Shown here: one piece after another, positions 25,105-33,631 of the stretch
How the letters are laid out: every line of letters starts with the position of its first letter
How positions within the stretch are numbered: the stretch's first letter is position 1
Assembly: GCA_964461885.1 (NCBI GenBank)
Contig: CAYWVY010000001.1
Span: forward strand, 36,568 to 100,567
DNA from: UBA288 sp964461885
GTDB lineage: Archaea > Halobacteriota > Methanomicrobia > Methanomicrobiales > Methanospirillaceae
Direction: 5' to 3'
Length of the DNA stretch: 64,000 nucleotides
Translations under genes and position numbers: made by a program
Notes under the pieces: generated by a model
What the model saw: only the letters and a program-made list of their open reading frames with translations
The model's database searches: none
Told to the model about the DNA's origin: nothing

Positions 25105-26022
25105 ATGGCGATCGACAAGACGTGCGAACTCTTCGAGTGCGGCCACCGGGCATGCGGGGGCTGCGGCGCCGCGCTCGCCGGCCGGCTCCTCCTGAAGGCG
25201 GCCGGCACCGAGACGATCGTGGTCGCGTCCACGGGCTGCATGGAGGTCTTCTCGACCCCGTATCCCGAGACAGCGTGGCGGGTCCCCTGGATCCACTCTC
25301 TCTTCGAGAACGCCTCGGCCGTCGCGTCGGGGATCGAGTCGGCGCTCAGGGTCCAGGGGCGGAAGGAGAAGGTGGTCGTGGTCGCCGGCGACGGCGCGAC
25401 CCTCGACATCGGGATGCTCTGCATCTCGGGAGCGTTCGAGCGGGGCCACGATATCACCTACATCTGCTACGACAACGAGGCTTACATGAACACGGGGATC
25501 CAGCGCTCGGGTGCGACCCCGTACGATGCGTCAACTACGACGAGCCCGGCCGGAAAGGCCTCGATGGGCAACAAACGCCCGAAGAAGGACATGCCCCGGA
25601 TCCTTGCGGCTCACGGTTCGCCGTACGTCGCGACGGCCTCGATCGCGTACCCCGCCGACTTCATGCAGAAGGTCGAGAAGGCCATGAACACTGAGGGGCC
25701 GACCTACGTCCAGGTCCACGCACCCTGCTGCACGGGCTGGGGTTTCGACGGCGCGAAGACCCTCGCGATCGGCAAACTCGCGCTCGAGACCGGCCTCTGG
25801 GTCAACTACGAGATGGTCGATGGCGAGGTGACGAAGGTCAAGAAGGTCGTCAAGAAGCCGGTCGAGGAGTACCTGAAGGAGCAGAAGCGTTTCCGCCACC
25901 TCTTCAAGCCGACGCTCCAGGCCGAGGAGATCGCGAAAATCCAGGCGATCGCGGACCGGAATTTCGAGCGGTTCGGGACCGAGATCAGACTCCCGCCGAA
26001 GAAGCCGGCCGAAGGCGCTTGA
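25105..26022 (+). CDS. porB: pyruvate:ferredoxin oxidoreductase beta subunit
   Basis: PorB carries the thiamine pyrophosphate diphosphate-binding motif GDGATLDIG and NEAYMNTGIQRSGATP, plus cysteines for an iron-sulfur cluster: CGGCG near the start, CMEVFSTP and CCTGW towards the end. The 305-residue length is normal. It starts immediately after the porA stop. The operon ends with a short T-run (about 26031-26037), after which the DNA holds a kinase remnant on the other strand. Confidence 0.95.
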   Translation: MAIDKTCELFECGHRACGGCGAALAGRLLLKAAGTETIVVASTGCMEVFSTPYPETAWRVPWIHSLFENASAVASGIESALRVQGRKEKVVVVAGDGATLDIGMLCISGAFERGHDITYICYDNEAYMNTGIQRSGATPYDASTTTSPAGKASMGNKRPKKDMPRILAAHGSPYVATASIAYPADFMQKVEKAMNTEGPTYVQVHAPCCTGWGFDGAKTLAIGKLALETGLWVNYEMVDGEVTKVKKVVKKPVEEYLKEQKRFRHLFKPTLQAEEIAKIQAIADRNFERFGTEIRLPPKKPAEGA

Positions 26023-26043
26023 CCTTCTCCTCTTTTTCCCGGT

Positions 26044-26205
26044 TCAGGCCGCCCGCAGCGTGAAGGAGAACGTCGAGCCATCCCCCGGTATCGACTCGAT
26101 CCCGACGGAGCGGCCGCCCTGCTCGACGACCTTTTGGGCGATTGAAGGCCGATCTCCGGGCCGGGCAGGGTCCCCCTGGTGCGGGGAGCCGGAATATCTC
26201 GATGA
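26044..26205 (-). pseudogene. C-terminal remnant of a sensor histidine kinase
   Basis: Reading the minus strand into the stop at 26044 gives SIAQKVVEQGGRSVGIESIP and GDGSTFSFTLRAA, the end of a HATPase domain just after the G1 box (normally GLxIAQKIVExHGG). The HGG is reduced to GG by a lost codon. Further upstream, in another frame, VIEIFRLPAPGG resembles the IFEIFRR segment that precedes it. Beyond about 26205 the permease gene begins and no kinase sequence remains. Too short to work, this is a clear gene relic. Confidence 0.6.
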
Positions 26206-26229
26206 CCCGTCCTGAGAAATAGTGAAGGA

Positions 26230-27474
26230 TTATTCGGCCCGGAGCGCCTCGATCGGATCGAGGTTCGAGGCACGCCAGGCCGGGTAGAGCCCCGAGAGGA
26301 TGCAGATCACCGTGCCCACGAGCATCGCCTCGGGGAGGTAGATCAGGCTCGAGGCCTCGAAGAAGTGGCTCGCTCCGTTGAGCAGGATGTTGACGACGAT
26401 GTAGCCGATGCCGAAGCTGAAGATCGCGCCGATGGTCGCCCCTACGAACCCGAGGACGGCCGCCTCGTACACGAACATCTTCAGGATCTCGCCCTTCTGC
26501 GCTCCGAGGGACCGCATGATCCCTATCTCGCGGACCCGCTCGGTCACGGACATCATCATCACGTTGAAGATCGAGACCGCGGCAACGAGCAGTGAGATGC
26601 CCGCGATCGCCATCACGAAGGTGGTCAGGGTCCCGACTGTCGAGGTGATCGAAGTGAGCATCCGGCTCGCGTCGCTGACCCTGACCTGCGTCTTCTTGGC
26701 GTTGAGCCTGTCCGTGATCGAGGTCGAGGTCGCGCTCGCATCGTCGACATCCTTGAGGACGACGTTGACCTGGTTGTAGTGCCCCTCGTCCCCGTAGAAA
26801 GCCGTGTACGACTTTTCGGGGAGGATGATGGCATTGTCCGTGGAGAGGTCGAAGGACATGCCCCGCTCCTCGATGATCCCGGTCACCCGTGTGGTGAGGT
26901 AGCCCTCGTCGTCCGAGCCGATCTTGAGCTTGCTGCCGAGGGTCAGGTTGAACCGCTCGGCGAGTGTCGACCCGACGAGCGCCCCGGAGTCACCCTTTGG
27001 ATAGGCCCCGTCGGTCAGGTTCATGAGCCTGGGGATCACGTCGGGGTTGAGGCCGTAGACCGTGCTCCGGCCCTCCTTCGAGCCCGACGTGAACAAGTCG
27101 CTCGTGGTGTACAGGGCGTAGACCGTGCCGTTCTTGCCGACGGCATTCGTGATCTCCTTGAACTGCGTGGTGCTGATGTAGCTCGTGCTGCTCGAACTGC
27201 CTACCCCGCCGCCGCCACCCCCCTGCGGTCCCCCGCCGAATCCGCCTCCACCGCCGAAGCTGCTGCTCGTGCCGGAGTCGGGGCTTACGGTCAGGACGTT
27301 GCCCATCTCGGACATCTGGTCCTTGACCATCAGGGTCATGTTCGCTCCGAGCATCCCCATCGCGGCGATCGCGACCACGCCGATCACGATGCCGAGAGCA
27401 GCGAGGAAGGAGCGCAGGAGGTTGAGACGGATGCTGCGCGCTGCCAGCTGGAAGATCAGGCCTCCGCTCTTCAT
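26230..27474 (-). CDS. MacB/FtsX-type ABC transporter permease
   Basis: The 414-residue protein has the MacB layout: one N-terminal membrane helix (LRSFLAALGIVIGVVAIAAMG), a large outer domain (about 45-280) and three C-terminal helices in an FtsX domain with MMMSVTERVREIGIMRSLG. The outer domain contains an unusual Gly/Ser/Gln run at residues about 70-100. It overlaps the ATPase gene (ATGA) and forms an exporter with it. Methanogen homologues sit, as here, with a CARDB-like surface protein; the substrate is unknown, perhaps a lipoprotein or peptide. Confidence 0.88.
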   Translation of the reverse strand: MKSGGLIFQLAARSIRLNLLRSFLAALGIVIGVVAIAAMGMLGANMTLMVKDQMSEMGNVLTVSPDSGTSSSFGGGGGFGGGPQGGGGGGVGSSSSTSYISTTQFKEITNAVGKNGTVYALYTTSDLFTSGSKEGRSTVYGLNPDVIPRLMNLTDGAYPKGDSGALVGSTLAERFNLTLGSKLKIGSDDEGYLTTRVTGIIEERGMSFDLSTDNAIILPEKSYTAFYGDEGHYNQVNVVLKDVDDASATSTSITDRLNAKKTQVRVSDASRMLTSITSTVGTLTTFVMAIAGISLLVAAVSIFNVMMMSVTERVREIGIMRSLGAQKGEILKMFVYEAAVLGFVGATIGAIFSFGIGYIVVNILLNGASHFFEASSLIYLPEAMLVGTVICILSGLYPAWRASNLDPIEALRAE

Positions 27475-28145
27475 GTCGCCCTCCCGTCGCGGATGGTGAC
27501 CGTGCGGTCTGCGTACGAGGCCACCGAGGAGTCGTGCGTCACCATCACGATGGTGCGCCCGCGCTTGTTCAGGTCGCAGAGGGTCTCCATGATCTGGGTG
27601 CCGGTGACCGAGTCGAGGTTGCCCGTGGGCTCGTCGCAGATCAGGATCGGCGGGTCGTTCACGAGCGCCCGCGCAATCGCGATCCGCTGCTGCTGACCCC
27701 CCGAAAGCTCGGAGGGGCGATGGGCCGCGAGGGCCGCGTCGATCCCGAACGATTCGAGGAGCTGGCTGATGACGCCATCCGAGTCGTTCTGGCGGTGCTT
27801 CATGAGGTACGGGAACTCGACGTTCTCGTAGGCGGTCAACAGGGGGATCAGGTTGAACTTCTGGAAGATATACCCGAGCGTTCGGAGCCGAAGTTCCGTC
27901 AGCTCGTGGTCGTTCATCTGGCGGATATCGCTTCCCGCGATGCGGAGGCGCCCCGAGGTCGGCACGTCAAGACACCCGATCTGGTTGAGCAGGGTCGACT
28001 TCCCGGACCCCGACGGACCCATGATCGCCACGAACTCCCCCTCATCGATCGAGAGGGTGACGTGGTCGAGGGCCACGACGTCGCCGGACGCGAGGGGGTA
28101 CACCTTCGTGACCTCCTCGAGCTCGATGATCGGTGTCGGAGACAT
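27471..28145 (-). CDS. MacB-type ABC transporter ATPase
   Basis: The 224-residue ATPase has Walker A GPSGSGKST, the LolD/MacB-type segment IFQKFNLIPLLTAYENV, signature LSGGQQQR, Walker B ILICDEPTGNLDS and the switch VTHD. It is the short form without a fused permease. It overlaps the permease gene and begins 11 bases after the stop of the CARDB-like gene, so the three are one operon transcribed leftwards. Confidence 0.93.
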   Translation of the reverse strand: MSPTPIIELEEVTKVYPLASGDVVALDHVTLSIDEGEFVAIMGPSGSGKSTLLNQIGCLDVPTSGRLRIAGSDIRQMNDHELTELRLRTLGYIFQKFNLIPLLTAYENVEFPYLMKHRQNDSDGVISQLLESFGIDAALAAHRPSELSGGQQQRIAIARALVNDPPILICDEPTGNLDSVTGTQIMETLCDLNKRGRTIVMVTHDSSVASYADRTVTIRDGRAT

Positions 28146-28156
28146 CTCGAGCCTCC

Positions 28157-29536
28157 CTACTTCCGGAGCCGTGTCCGTGCCTTCGCGATCCAGCCTTTCT
28201 TCCAGGCGACGCCGAGGACGACGATCACCACGAGGGCTCCGACGATCGGGAGGATCGGCAGGGATGCCCCCCCAGGACTCGCTCCGCCACCGCGGCCGCC
28301 GCCGAAGAGCCCGAACCCGCCGCCGCTGGGTCCTCGGGACGGAGTTCCGCCCTGGATGCCACCGGAGGCCGAGACACCCGAGGCAGCGCCGGCACTAGCA
28401 TTTGCAGCCTCCGAGCCTCCGGAGAGGGTAACCTCGACCGTCTTCTGGAACGCGTTCCCGTTGTCGTCCTTGTACTGGACGAGGAGCGGGACGGCCCTGG
28501 CGCCGGACGCCGTGAAGGTCAGCTCGAACGAGGCGAAGTCGTCGGCCGCGAGGGATCCTACCACGTAGTTGCGGTTCGGGTCCACGGCCGTGGCCGGGCT
28601 GCCGACCGTGACCACGACGCCGCGCGCATCGTCGATGCCGGCGTTCGTGACGTCACCGCTGAGGGTGTACGTACCGCCCGAATTCGCCACTACCACGCCG
28701 TTGACCACCGGGTCCGCGGCCGTGGAGCGATCGCCGACGGTCATCGGGACCGTGAGCACTGTCGAGTGGTCGGTCAGGCCGTTTCGGTAGGAGACCGTGA
28801 GCGTCAGCGTCGTCGAGTCCTGCGGAGTGACTTGGAACGAGACGTTTCGCGACTGGTCGGCCGCGAGAGCGCCCACGAATCCGGTGGTGTCCGAGACCGT
28901 GAGGTTCGGTCCTGCGGCCGTTATGGTCACGCCGTTCACCGTGTTCTGGCGCGGGTTGAAGACCGCGACCGTCACGTCGTTCGCCTGCCCCTTCATGTAG
29001 GAGTAGGGGGCGTTCGCGAGCGAGGCCTGGATGGGCGTGTTGTCGATACGGATCGGGATGGCGTAGCGGATGGAGCCGGCGTCGCCGAGGTCGATCTGGA
29101 CCTCGGGGTAGTAGACGCCGTTGCCGGCCTCCGTCCTGAGCGTGAAGGTGAGATCGCGCGTGGAACCGGCCTCAAGGGTACCGACTGATGTATACGTGTC
29201 AACATTCAGGAAGTCGAACTCGTTCGACGCGACGGCCGCCCGCCTGATGCGGACGGCGGTATCGCCCCGGTTCGCGACCCTGACCGTGAGCGTGCCCGTG
29301 TCGCCGGTGAAGAAGGTGCCGGGATTGAGCGTGGTGCTCTCGATGGCCACCTGCGATCCCGATCCGGCGCTGGTGCTGGCAGCGGCGCTGGTGCAGGTGC
29401 TTGTTTCGATGCTCGTAGTGTTGGTCGGTGCCGCTGCGATGTCTGCCGCCGCCAACGGTGCTGCCAGGGCACAAAGGATCAGGCACAGAATGCCTGCCCC
29501 GAGCCCAGGCAAGCGTCTCGAGAGATCTGTTTTCAC
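28157..29536 (-). CDS. secreted CARDB/COG1361-like surface protein, membrane anchored
   Basis: The 459-residue protein has a signal peptide (LGAGILCLILCALAAPLAAA), then Ig-like CARDB repeats with phrases such as TLTVRVANRGDTAVRIRRAA and VNGVTITAAGPNLTVSD, a Gly/Ser-rich stretch (about 385-430) and a C-terminal helix LPILPIVGALVVIVVLGVAW ending in basic residues. It should be anchored with its domains outside. It heads the ABC exporter operon; such proteins resemble the adaptor partner of MacAB systems. The gene's upstream DNA is the A/T-rich dyad at 29581-29617. Confidence 0.85.
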   Translation of the reverse strand: MKTDLSRRLPGLGAGILCLILCALAAPLAAADIAAAPTNTTSIETSTCTSAAASTSAGSGSQVAIESTTLNPGTFFTGDTGTLTVRVANRGDTAVRIRRAAVASNEFDFLNVDTYTSVGTLEAGSTRDLTFTLRTEAGNGVYYPEVQIDLGDAGSIRYAIPIRIDNTPIQASLANAPYSYMKGQANDVTVAVFNPRQNTVNGVTITAAGPNLTVSDTTGFVGALAADQSRNVSFQVTPQDSTTLTLTVSYRNGLTDHSTVLTVPMTVGDRSTAADPVVNGVVVANSGGTYTLSGDVTNAGIDDARGVVVTVGSPATAVDPNRNYVVGSLAADDFASFELTFTASGARAVPLLVQYKDDNGNAFQKTVEVTLSGGSEAANASAGAASGVSASGGIQGGTPSRGPSGGGFGLFGGGRGGGASPGGASLPILPIVGALVVIVVLGVAWKKGWIAKARTRLRK

Positions 29537-29580
29537 GTCTGCCTCCGCGGCACCGGACCCTGATGAGTCCGGGGGCCTGT

Positions 29581-29617
29581 GTAAAGTTTATTTTACATTA
29601 TGTCATATAGACTTTAC
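29581..29617. promoter_or_regulatory. A/T-rich dyad, candidate promoter-operator of the exporter operon
   Basis: GTAAAGT (29581-29587) and its perfect inverse ACTTTAC (29611-29617) flank an A/T-rich core, and GTAAA/TTTAC (29581-29585, 29592-29596) forms a smaller nested dyad. On the minus strand CTATATGACAT supplies a TATA-like box. The site lies 45-81 bases before the surface-protein start and 59 bases beyond the XRE gene's stop, so it is a natural operator for that regulator. Confidence 0.45.
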
Positions 29618-29675
29618 TGACGCGCCCGAGCCCACGACCCTCGCGGTGAGGTGCATGCGAGGACGAAGGGATGCG

Positions 29676-29888
29676 TCAGGAGTTGGAGGAGGCGTCGGGC
29701 TCGTCCAGAAAGAGCTCCTCGACCGGAGCTTCGAAGAATCTCGCCATCCGGAGGGCGAGGGGGAGCGATGGGTCGTACTTACCCTTCTCGATTGCGATGA
29801 TCGTCTGGCGGGTCACGCCGAGGGCCGCGGCCAGCTCCTCCTGCGTGATCTCGCGCATGGCCCGGCGGACCCTGATCTTATTCTTCAT
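29676..29888 (-). CDS. XRE-family HTH regulator, YgzD-like
   Basis: This 70-residue protein is a single helix-turn-helix: ITQEELAAALGVTRQTIIAI is the HTH, and PVEELFLDEP is the usual tail. Small regulators of this type are common in archaea next to a DUF2178-type membrane protein, as here: the genes overlap by 11 bases. The nearest candidate operator is the dyad upstream of the surface-protein gene. Control of the exporter by this regulator is an inference from position. Confidence 0.9.
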   Translation of the reverse strand: MKNKIRVRRAMREITQEELAAALGVTRQTIIAIEKGKYDPSLPLALRMARFFEAPVEELFLDEPDASSNS

Positions 29889-30330
29889 CTGACTCCCAGT
29901 CCCCGAACTTCCGGGCGTAGTAGATCCGGAAGCCTCCGTAGAGGAGGATTATCAGGCCGAGCAGGCCCAGCTGAAGCAGCCCGAGGTTTCCGAAATGCGG
30001 CCCCGCGGGCGGTACGACGCCGGGCGGACGCGGGGGCAGGATCCCGAGGGGGCGGCTGAACTCCCACACCACCGAGCCCAGGCTGACGACGAAGAAGACA
30101 ACCCAGAAGACGCTCAGGGTCGCGACGGCCGCATGCTGCGTAATCACGTTCGTCCGTTCGTCATGAATGGTCTCGGCGACCGTCCGCCTCAGCGCGTAGG
30201 CGGCGAGGACGGCGGCCAGGAAAGCGACCTGGATCAGGACCGGCATCGAGAGCTGGATGGAAGCCCAGAGCACGGCCACGAGGACGACCCCCAGGATGCC
30301 GACGACCAGGTAGAAGGTGTTTCGTTTCAT
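29878..30330 (-). CDS. DUF2178-like small membrane protein
   Basis: The 150-residue protein has four hydrophobic segments: YLVVGILGVVLVAVLW, MPVLIQVAFLAAVLAAYAL, ATLSVFWVVFFVVSLGSVVW and LLQLGLLGLIILLYGGF. Between the second and third is DERTNVITQHAA, typical of DUF2178. It ends in an acidic tail and overlaps the XRE regulator gene. Such pairs may form a membrane-linked sensor and repressor. A TATA-like CTTAAACTT on the minus strand (about 30374-30382) is in place as the promoter. Confidence 0.8.
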   Translation of the reverse strand: MKRNTFYLVVGILGVVLVAVLWASIQLSMPVLIQVAFLAAVLAAYALRRTVAETIHDERTNVITQHAAVATLSVFWVVFFVVSLGSVVWEFSRPLGILPPRPPGVVPPAGPHFGNLGLLQLGLLGLIILLYGGFRIYYARKFGDWESDEE

Positions 30331-30414
30331 TGTCAGTCGAAGCGAACCGTGATCAGGACTCGCCTCTCCGGAAGTTTAAGCCTTCTCTGCCCGCACGCTG
30401 GTCCCGTTCCGGGC

Positions 30415-31230
30415 TCATGCACGGATTACCGTCCCCACGCGTTCGCCACGTATGGCCGCCGTGATGTTGCCGGGCACGTGGCAGTTCACGATCCGGAGCT
30501 CGCGGATGTGGGTCGCCTGCTGCATCAGTTCGAGGACCATCCGCTCCAGGACCAGGTCGTCGAGGCCCATCGCGATCACCTCGTCGGCCCGGATATCAGG
30601 GATCAGTTCGGCGTCGGGGTTGGTCTGCGGGTCGGCCGTGCAGAGCCCGTCCACGTTCTTGCCGAGGATGCAGGAACGGGCCCCGAGCACCTCCGCGATC
30701 AGGAACGCACCCGTATCCGTCCGGTGCGGCGGGATCGCGCCCACGCGGGCCGGGTGCTCGTAGAGGCCGTACGGCGGCGTCCCGTGAATCACGGGGAGCT
30801 GGCGGAGCCTGAGCAGGGTCGGGAGCTCGAGCAGGTCGTCCTGCTTGATTCGTGTCCCTCCCCAGGGCGAGAGAAGGAGCGAGACCATGACCGCGTTCTG
30901 CTCCGAGATCTTGGCCGAGAGCTCGGCGAGGACCCCCGTCGGCATGCCGAGGTCGAGACCGACGTCCATGATGTGCCGGACGCGGGCGCCGCCGCCGGTC
31001 ACGACGAGGAGGTCGTCGGTCCGGAAGAGCTCGCCGAGCTCGGCGCAGACCGGCTGCATCACAGCCCGGCCGTAGTCGATCACGCCGTGCCCCCCGAGTT
31101 TGATAACGTTAAGGTTCGGGGTTATGCGGATACGTTCGGACTCGCCGATCTCCTCGAGCAGGCTTCGCCGCACGAGCGTCTCAGAGGCAAGGCCCGAGCG
31201 CAGTCCGAAGCGTTCCGGTCTGGGCGTCAT
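30415..31230 (-). CDS. molybdenum storage protein-like amino acid kinase family protein
   Basis: The 271-residue protein belongs to the UMP/amino-acid kinase fold and follows the MosA/MosB pattern of the Azotobacter molybdenum storage protein. NVIKLGGHGVIDYGRAV matches VIKIGGQSVIDRGRAA in MosB, and VTGGGARVRHI, GVLAELSAKISEQNAVM, GAIPPHRTDTGAFLIAE, DGLCTADPQTNPDAELIP and NCHVPGNITAAI follow in the same order. The N-terminal arm, about 40 residues before NVIKLGG, also agrees. Start ATG 31230 or 31236. Only one subunit gene is present. A true UMP kinase is less likely given these segments. Molybdate or tungstate storage for formylmethanofuran dehydrogenase is an inference. Confidence 0.75.
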   Translation of the reverse strand: MTPRPERFGLRSGLASETLVRRSLLEEIGESERIRITPNLNVIKLGGHGVIDYGRAVMQPVCAELGELFRTDDLLVVTGGGARVRHIMDVGLDLGMPTGVLAELSAKISEQNAVMVSLLLSPWGGTRIKQDDLLELPTLLRLRQLPVIHGTPPYGLYEHPARVGAIPPHRTDTGAFLIAEVLGARSCILGKNVDGLCTADPQTNPDAELIPDIRADEVIAMGLDDLVLERMVLELMQQATHIRELRIVNCHVPGNITAAIRGERVGTVIRA

Positions 31231-31345
31231 ACCCATACATATGTGGAAAGGCTGAAGAAGGTTGGTGATCTCGGCTGGCCGTTCACCTGGTGCGACAACC
31301 ATGAAGCACGGCACAAAGAAGTAGGCACGCGCACCACCTCTTCCC

Positions 31346-31705
31346 ATGTCTGCACCGACACTCGACGCAACCGTCGACGCCATGCTCGCCCTCGTGCTCG
31401 GCGAGGACCGGGTACTCGGGATCGAGTTCGGAAGCGACGCGTTCCTGATCCGGTTGCCGACCACGCGCCGAATCGCCGAACGGCTCGGCGTCCCCCACTA
31501 TTACGTGCTCCCGCTGATCGGTGCGCTCGAGGCCGATGGACTGCTTTCCCGGGCCGAGAGGGTCGGGATCCGCACCACGCCCGAAGGGACGCGCCGGTTC
31601 TTCGAGCGGATCGATGAGGTGTACCGCGCTGAGGCGGAGGCCCTGCTCGGGCCAGAGGTATTCGCAATGCTCCTCGCCCGGGCACGCCTGGCGCCGAACC
31701 TCTAA
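31346..31705 (+). CDS. small winged-helix protein
   Basis: The 119-residue protein resembles a winged-helix regulator: TTRRIAERLGVPHYYVLPLI is a plausible HTH followed by ALEADGLLSRAERVGIRTTP as the wing, and a C-terminal helix. The N-terminal 40 residues form a short extra domain. It is divergent from the molybdenum-storage-like gene, about 115 bases apart, and could control it. A second small HTH-like gene follows 27 bases later. No family was recognised. Confidence 0.7.
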   Translation: MSAPTLDATVDAMLALVLGEDRVLGIEFGSDAFLIRLPTTRRIAERLGVPHYYVLPLIGALEADGLLSRAERVGIRTTPEGTRRFFERIDEVYRAEAEALLGPEVFAMLLARARLAPNL

Positions 31706-31732
31706 TCCTCTATTGCGCCGTACCTGATCGCG

Positions 31733-32020
31733 ATGCGCGACGAGGACCTCGACTGGCTCTGCTACACGACACTCTCAAGGAGCGCCGGATCGGCGACCGT
31801 GCCCGAACTCGCGATGGCCACCGGCCTTGCCGAGGACATGATCTCTGAATCGGCCGAGCGGCTCGAGCGGGCTCTGCTCGCCCGGCGCGACGGCGACCGG
31901 ATCCTGCTCCTCGCGATCCAGGAGTCGCTCCTCCTCTGCCAGGACCGGTACGGGCAGGAGAAGATGCCGTTCGTGATCGAGAACGGCGTGATCCGAGCCC
32001 GGAGGCCCGATGACGCGTGA
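31733..32020 (+). CDS. small HTH-like protein upstream of trm56
   Basis: The 95-residue product has a helix-turn-helix pattern, ATVPELAMATGLAEDMISES, a wing-like LLARRDGDRILLLAIQE and a charged tail. Its last 11 bases overlap the trm56 start, so it leads an operon of overlapping genes: this gene, trm56, an ATP-grasp protein, tfe and an HD protein. I do not recognise its family. A regulatory role for the operon is possible. Confidence 0.7.
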   Translation: MRDEDLDWLCYTTLSRSAGSATVPELAMATGLAEDMISESAERLERALLARRDGDRILLLAIQESLLLCQDRYGQEKMPFVIENGVIRARRPDDA

Positions 32021-32549
32021 GGTGGCGGTCCTCCGGCTCGGCCACCGGCCCGAACGCGATCAGCGGGTCACGACCCACGTGGGCCTGACCGCGCGGGCAC
32101 TCGGCGCGCGCCGCATGTTCCTCGCGGCCGACGACCATGGCGTGATCAAGTCGATCGAGGGCGTAGTCGAGCACTGGGGAGGTGACTTCACTGCCGAATA
32201 CGGCGTAAAGTGGCGCCGCTGCATTGCCGATTGGAAGGCGGCGGGCGGGGCCGTAGTCCACCTGACCATGTACGGGCTGAACCTGCCGGACGTGATCAAC
32301 GAGGTCCGCACGTGCGAGCGCGTCCTGGTCGTGGTCGGAGCCGAGAAGGTCCCGGGCGAAGTCTACGACCTGGCCGACTACAATGTCGCGGTCACCAATC
32401 AGCCCCACTCGGAGATCGCCGGGCTTGCGGTCTTTCTCGACCGGCTCTTCGAGGGGCGCGAGCTCGAAGCCGAGTTCCCCGGGGCCCGGATACGGGTGGT
32501 TCCCTCGGCGCACGGCAAGCTTGCGGAGGGACCGGAGGAGGAACGGTGA
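32010..32549 (+). CDS. trm56: tRNA (cytidine(56)-2'-O)-methyltransferase
   Basis: Trm56 methylates the ribose of C56 in the T-loop of archaeal tRNAs. The 179-residue protein is a SPOUT enzyme with the family pattern: VAVLRLGHRPERDQRVTTHV at the start, VVHLTMYGLNLPD, VLVVVGAEKVPGEVY, and VTNQPHSEIAGLAVFLDRL as the SAM-binding knot. It overlaps its neighbours on both sides (11 bases upstream, GTGA downstream). Linkage to tfe places it in a translation/transcription cluster. Confidence 0.93.
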   Translation: MTREVAVLRLGHRPERDQRVTTHVGLTARALGARRMFLAADDHGVIKSIEGVVEHWGGDFTAEYGVKWRRCIADWKAAGGAVVHLTMYGLNLPDVINEVRTCERVLVVVGAEKVPGEVYDLADYNVAVTNQPHSEIAGLAVFLDRLFEGRELEAEFPGARIRVVPSAHGKLAEGPEEER

Positions 32550-33631
32550 GCGGCCGGCTGCTCGCGGCCGGCTTCTCCACCCGACATATCGCCGCATCCG
32601 CACGCCGCGCGGGGTACGTGGTGGTGGCCGTCGACCACTTCTGCGACATCGACCTCGAAGAGACGGTCGACTCCTGCCTTCGCTTCGAGACGCTCGAGGA
32701 ACTCGCCTCCATCGCGGCCCGGTCGGCGCAGGAGGACGGGGTCGAGGGGTTCCTCGCGGGCTCCGGCGCCGAGACCCTTCTCCTGCCCGTCCCCCTGCTC
32801 GGCACGCCGCAGGCGACGGCGGCCCGGTTTCTGGACAAGGGCGCGACCCAGTCGTTCTTCGAAGCACTCGGCGTGCGTGCCCCGCTCCGCCTGGAGCCGG
32901 GCACGTATCCTGCCATGGCCAAGCCGCTTCACGGCTCGGGGGGCTGGCGGAACGCGGTCATCGACTCCGACACCGGGCTCGCCGCCTGGACGAACCTCTT
33001 TCCCGACCAGCCGTTCATGCTGCAGGAGGTAGTGGCGGGCGTCCCGGCATCGGTCTCGTGCATCGCCGACGGGCGGCGCGCGATAGCGATCGCCACCAAT
33101 CGGCAGCTTCTCCGGGGCGGCTCCGACATGGGCTACGGCTTCGCCGGCTCGGTCACGCCCTGCAACCACCCGCGTGCCGGGGAGATGGCCGCGATCGCTG
33201 AGATGATCGCGGGCGCGAGCGGCTGCATCGGTACGGTCGGTATCGACTTCGTGCTGCCGGACGAGGGGGAACCGGTGGCGATCGAGCTGAATCCACGCTT
33301 TCAGGGGACGCTCGAGACGGTCGAGGCCGCGACGGACGAGAACCTCGTCCGCCTCCATCTCGACGCCTGCGACGGCCGATTGCCCGGGACCCGCCCGAAG
33401 GCCCGGCGGTATGCGGCCCGGCGGATTCTCTTCGCCGACAGTGACCTCGTGGTCGGGAGTGCCCTCTCATCACTGGCACCGGCCGTTGCGGACATACCGA
33501 GACCGGGCACGGAGATCCCGACCGGGAGCGCGGTCGTCTCGGTCCGGGCCGACGGTCCGACCGAACGCGACGCACTCGCCCTGCTAGATAAGCATATTAC
33601 GGGCGTGCGTACATATATGGAGCGATGGTAG
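32546..33631 (+). CDS. ATP-grasp carboligase-like protein (COG2232 type)
   Basis: The 361-residue protein reads as an ATP-grasp enzyme: an N-terminal Rossmann-like domain (LLAAGFSTRHIAASARRAGY), a middle with ATP-binding AMAKPLHGSGGWRNAV, LQEVVAGVPASVSCI and GTVGIDFVLPDEGEPVAIEL, then NPRFQGTLETVEAAT as the catalytic Glu-Asn metal site. It starts with a GTG in a GTGA overlap with trm56 and overlaps the tfe start by seven bases. Archaeal COG2232 proteins have no established substrate. It differs from MfnD, the tyramine-glutamate ligase, but a cofactor role is possible. Confidence 0.85.
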   Translation: MSGRLLAAGFSTRHIAASARRAGYVVVAVDHFCDIDLEETVDSCLRFETLEELASIAARSAQEDGVEGFLAGSGAETLLLPVPLLGTPQATAARFLDKGATQSFFEALGVRAPLRLEPGTYPAMAKPLHGSGGWRNAVIDSDTGLAAWTNLFPDQPFMLQEVVAGVPASVSCIADGRRAIAIATNRQLLRGGSDMGYGFAGSVTPCNHPRAGEMAAIAEMIAGASGCIGTVGIDFVLPDEGEPVAIELNPRFQGTLETVEAATDENLVRLHLDACDGRLPGTRPKARRYAARRILFADSDLVVGSALSSLAPAVADIPRPGTEIPTGSAVVSVRADGPTERDALALLDKHITGVRTYMERW

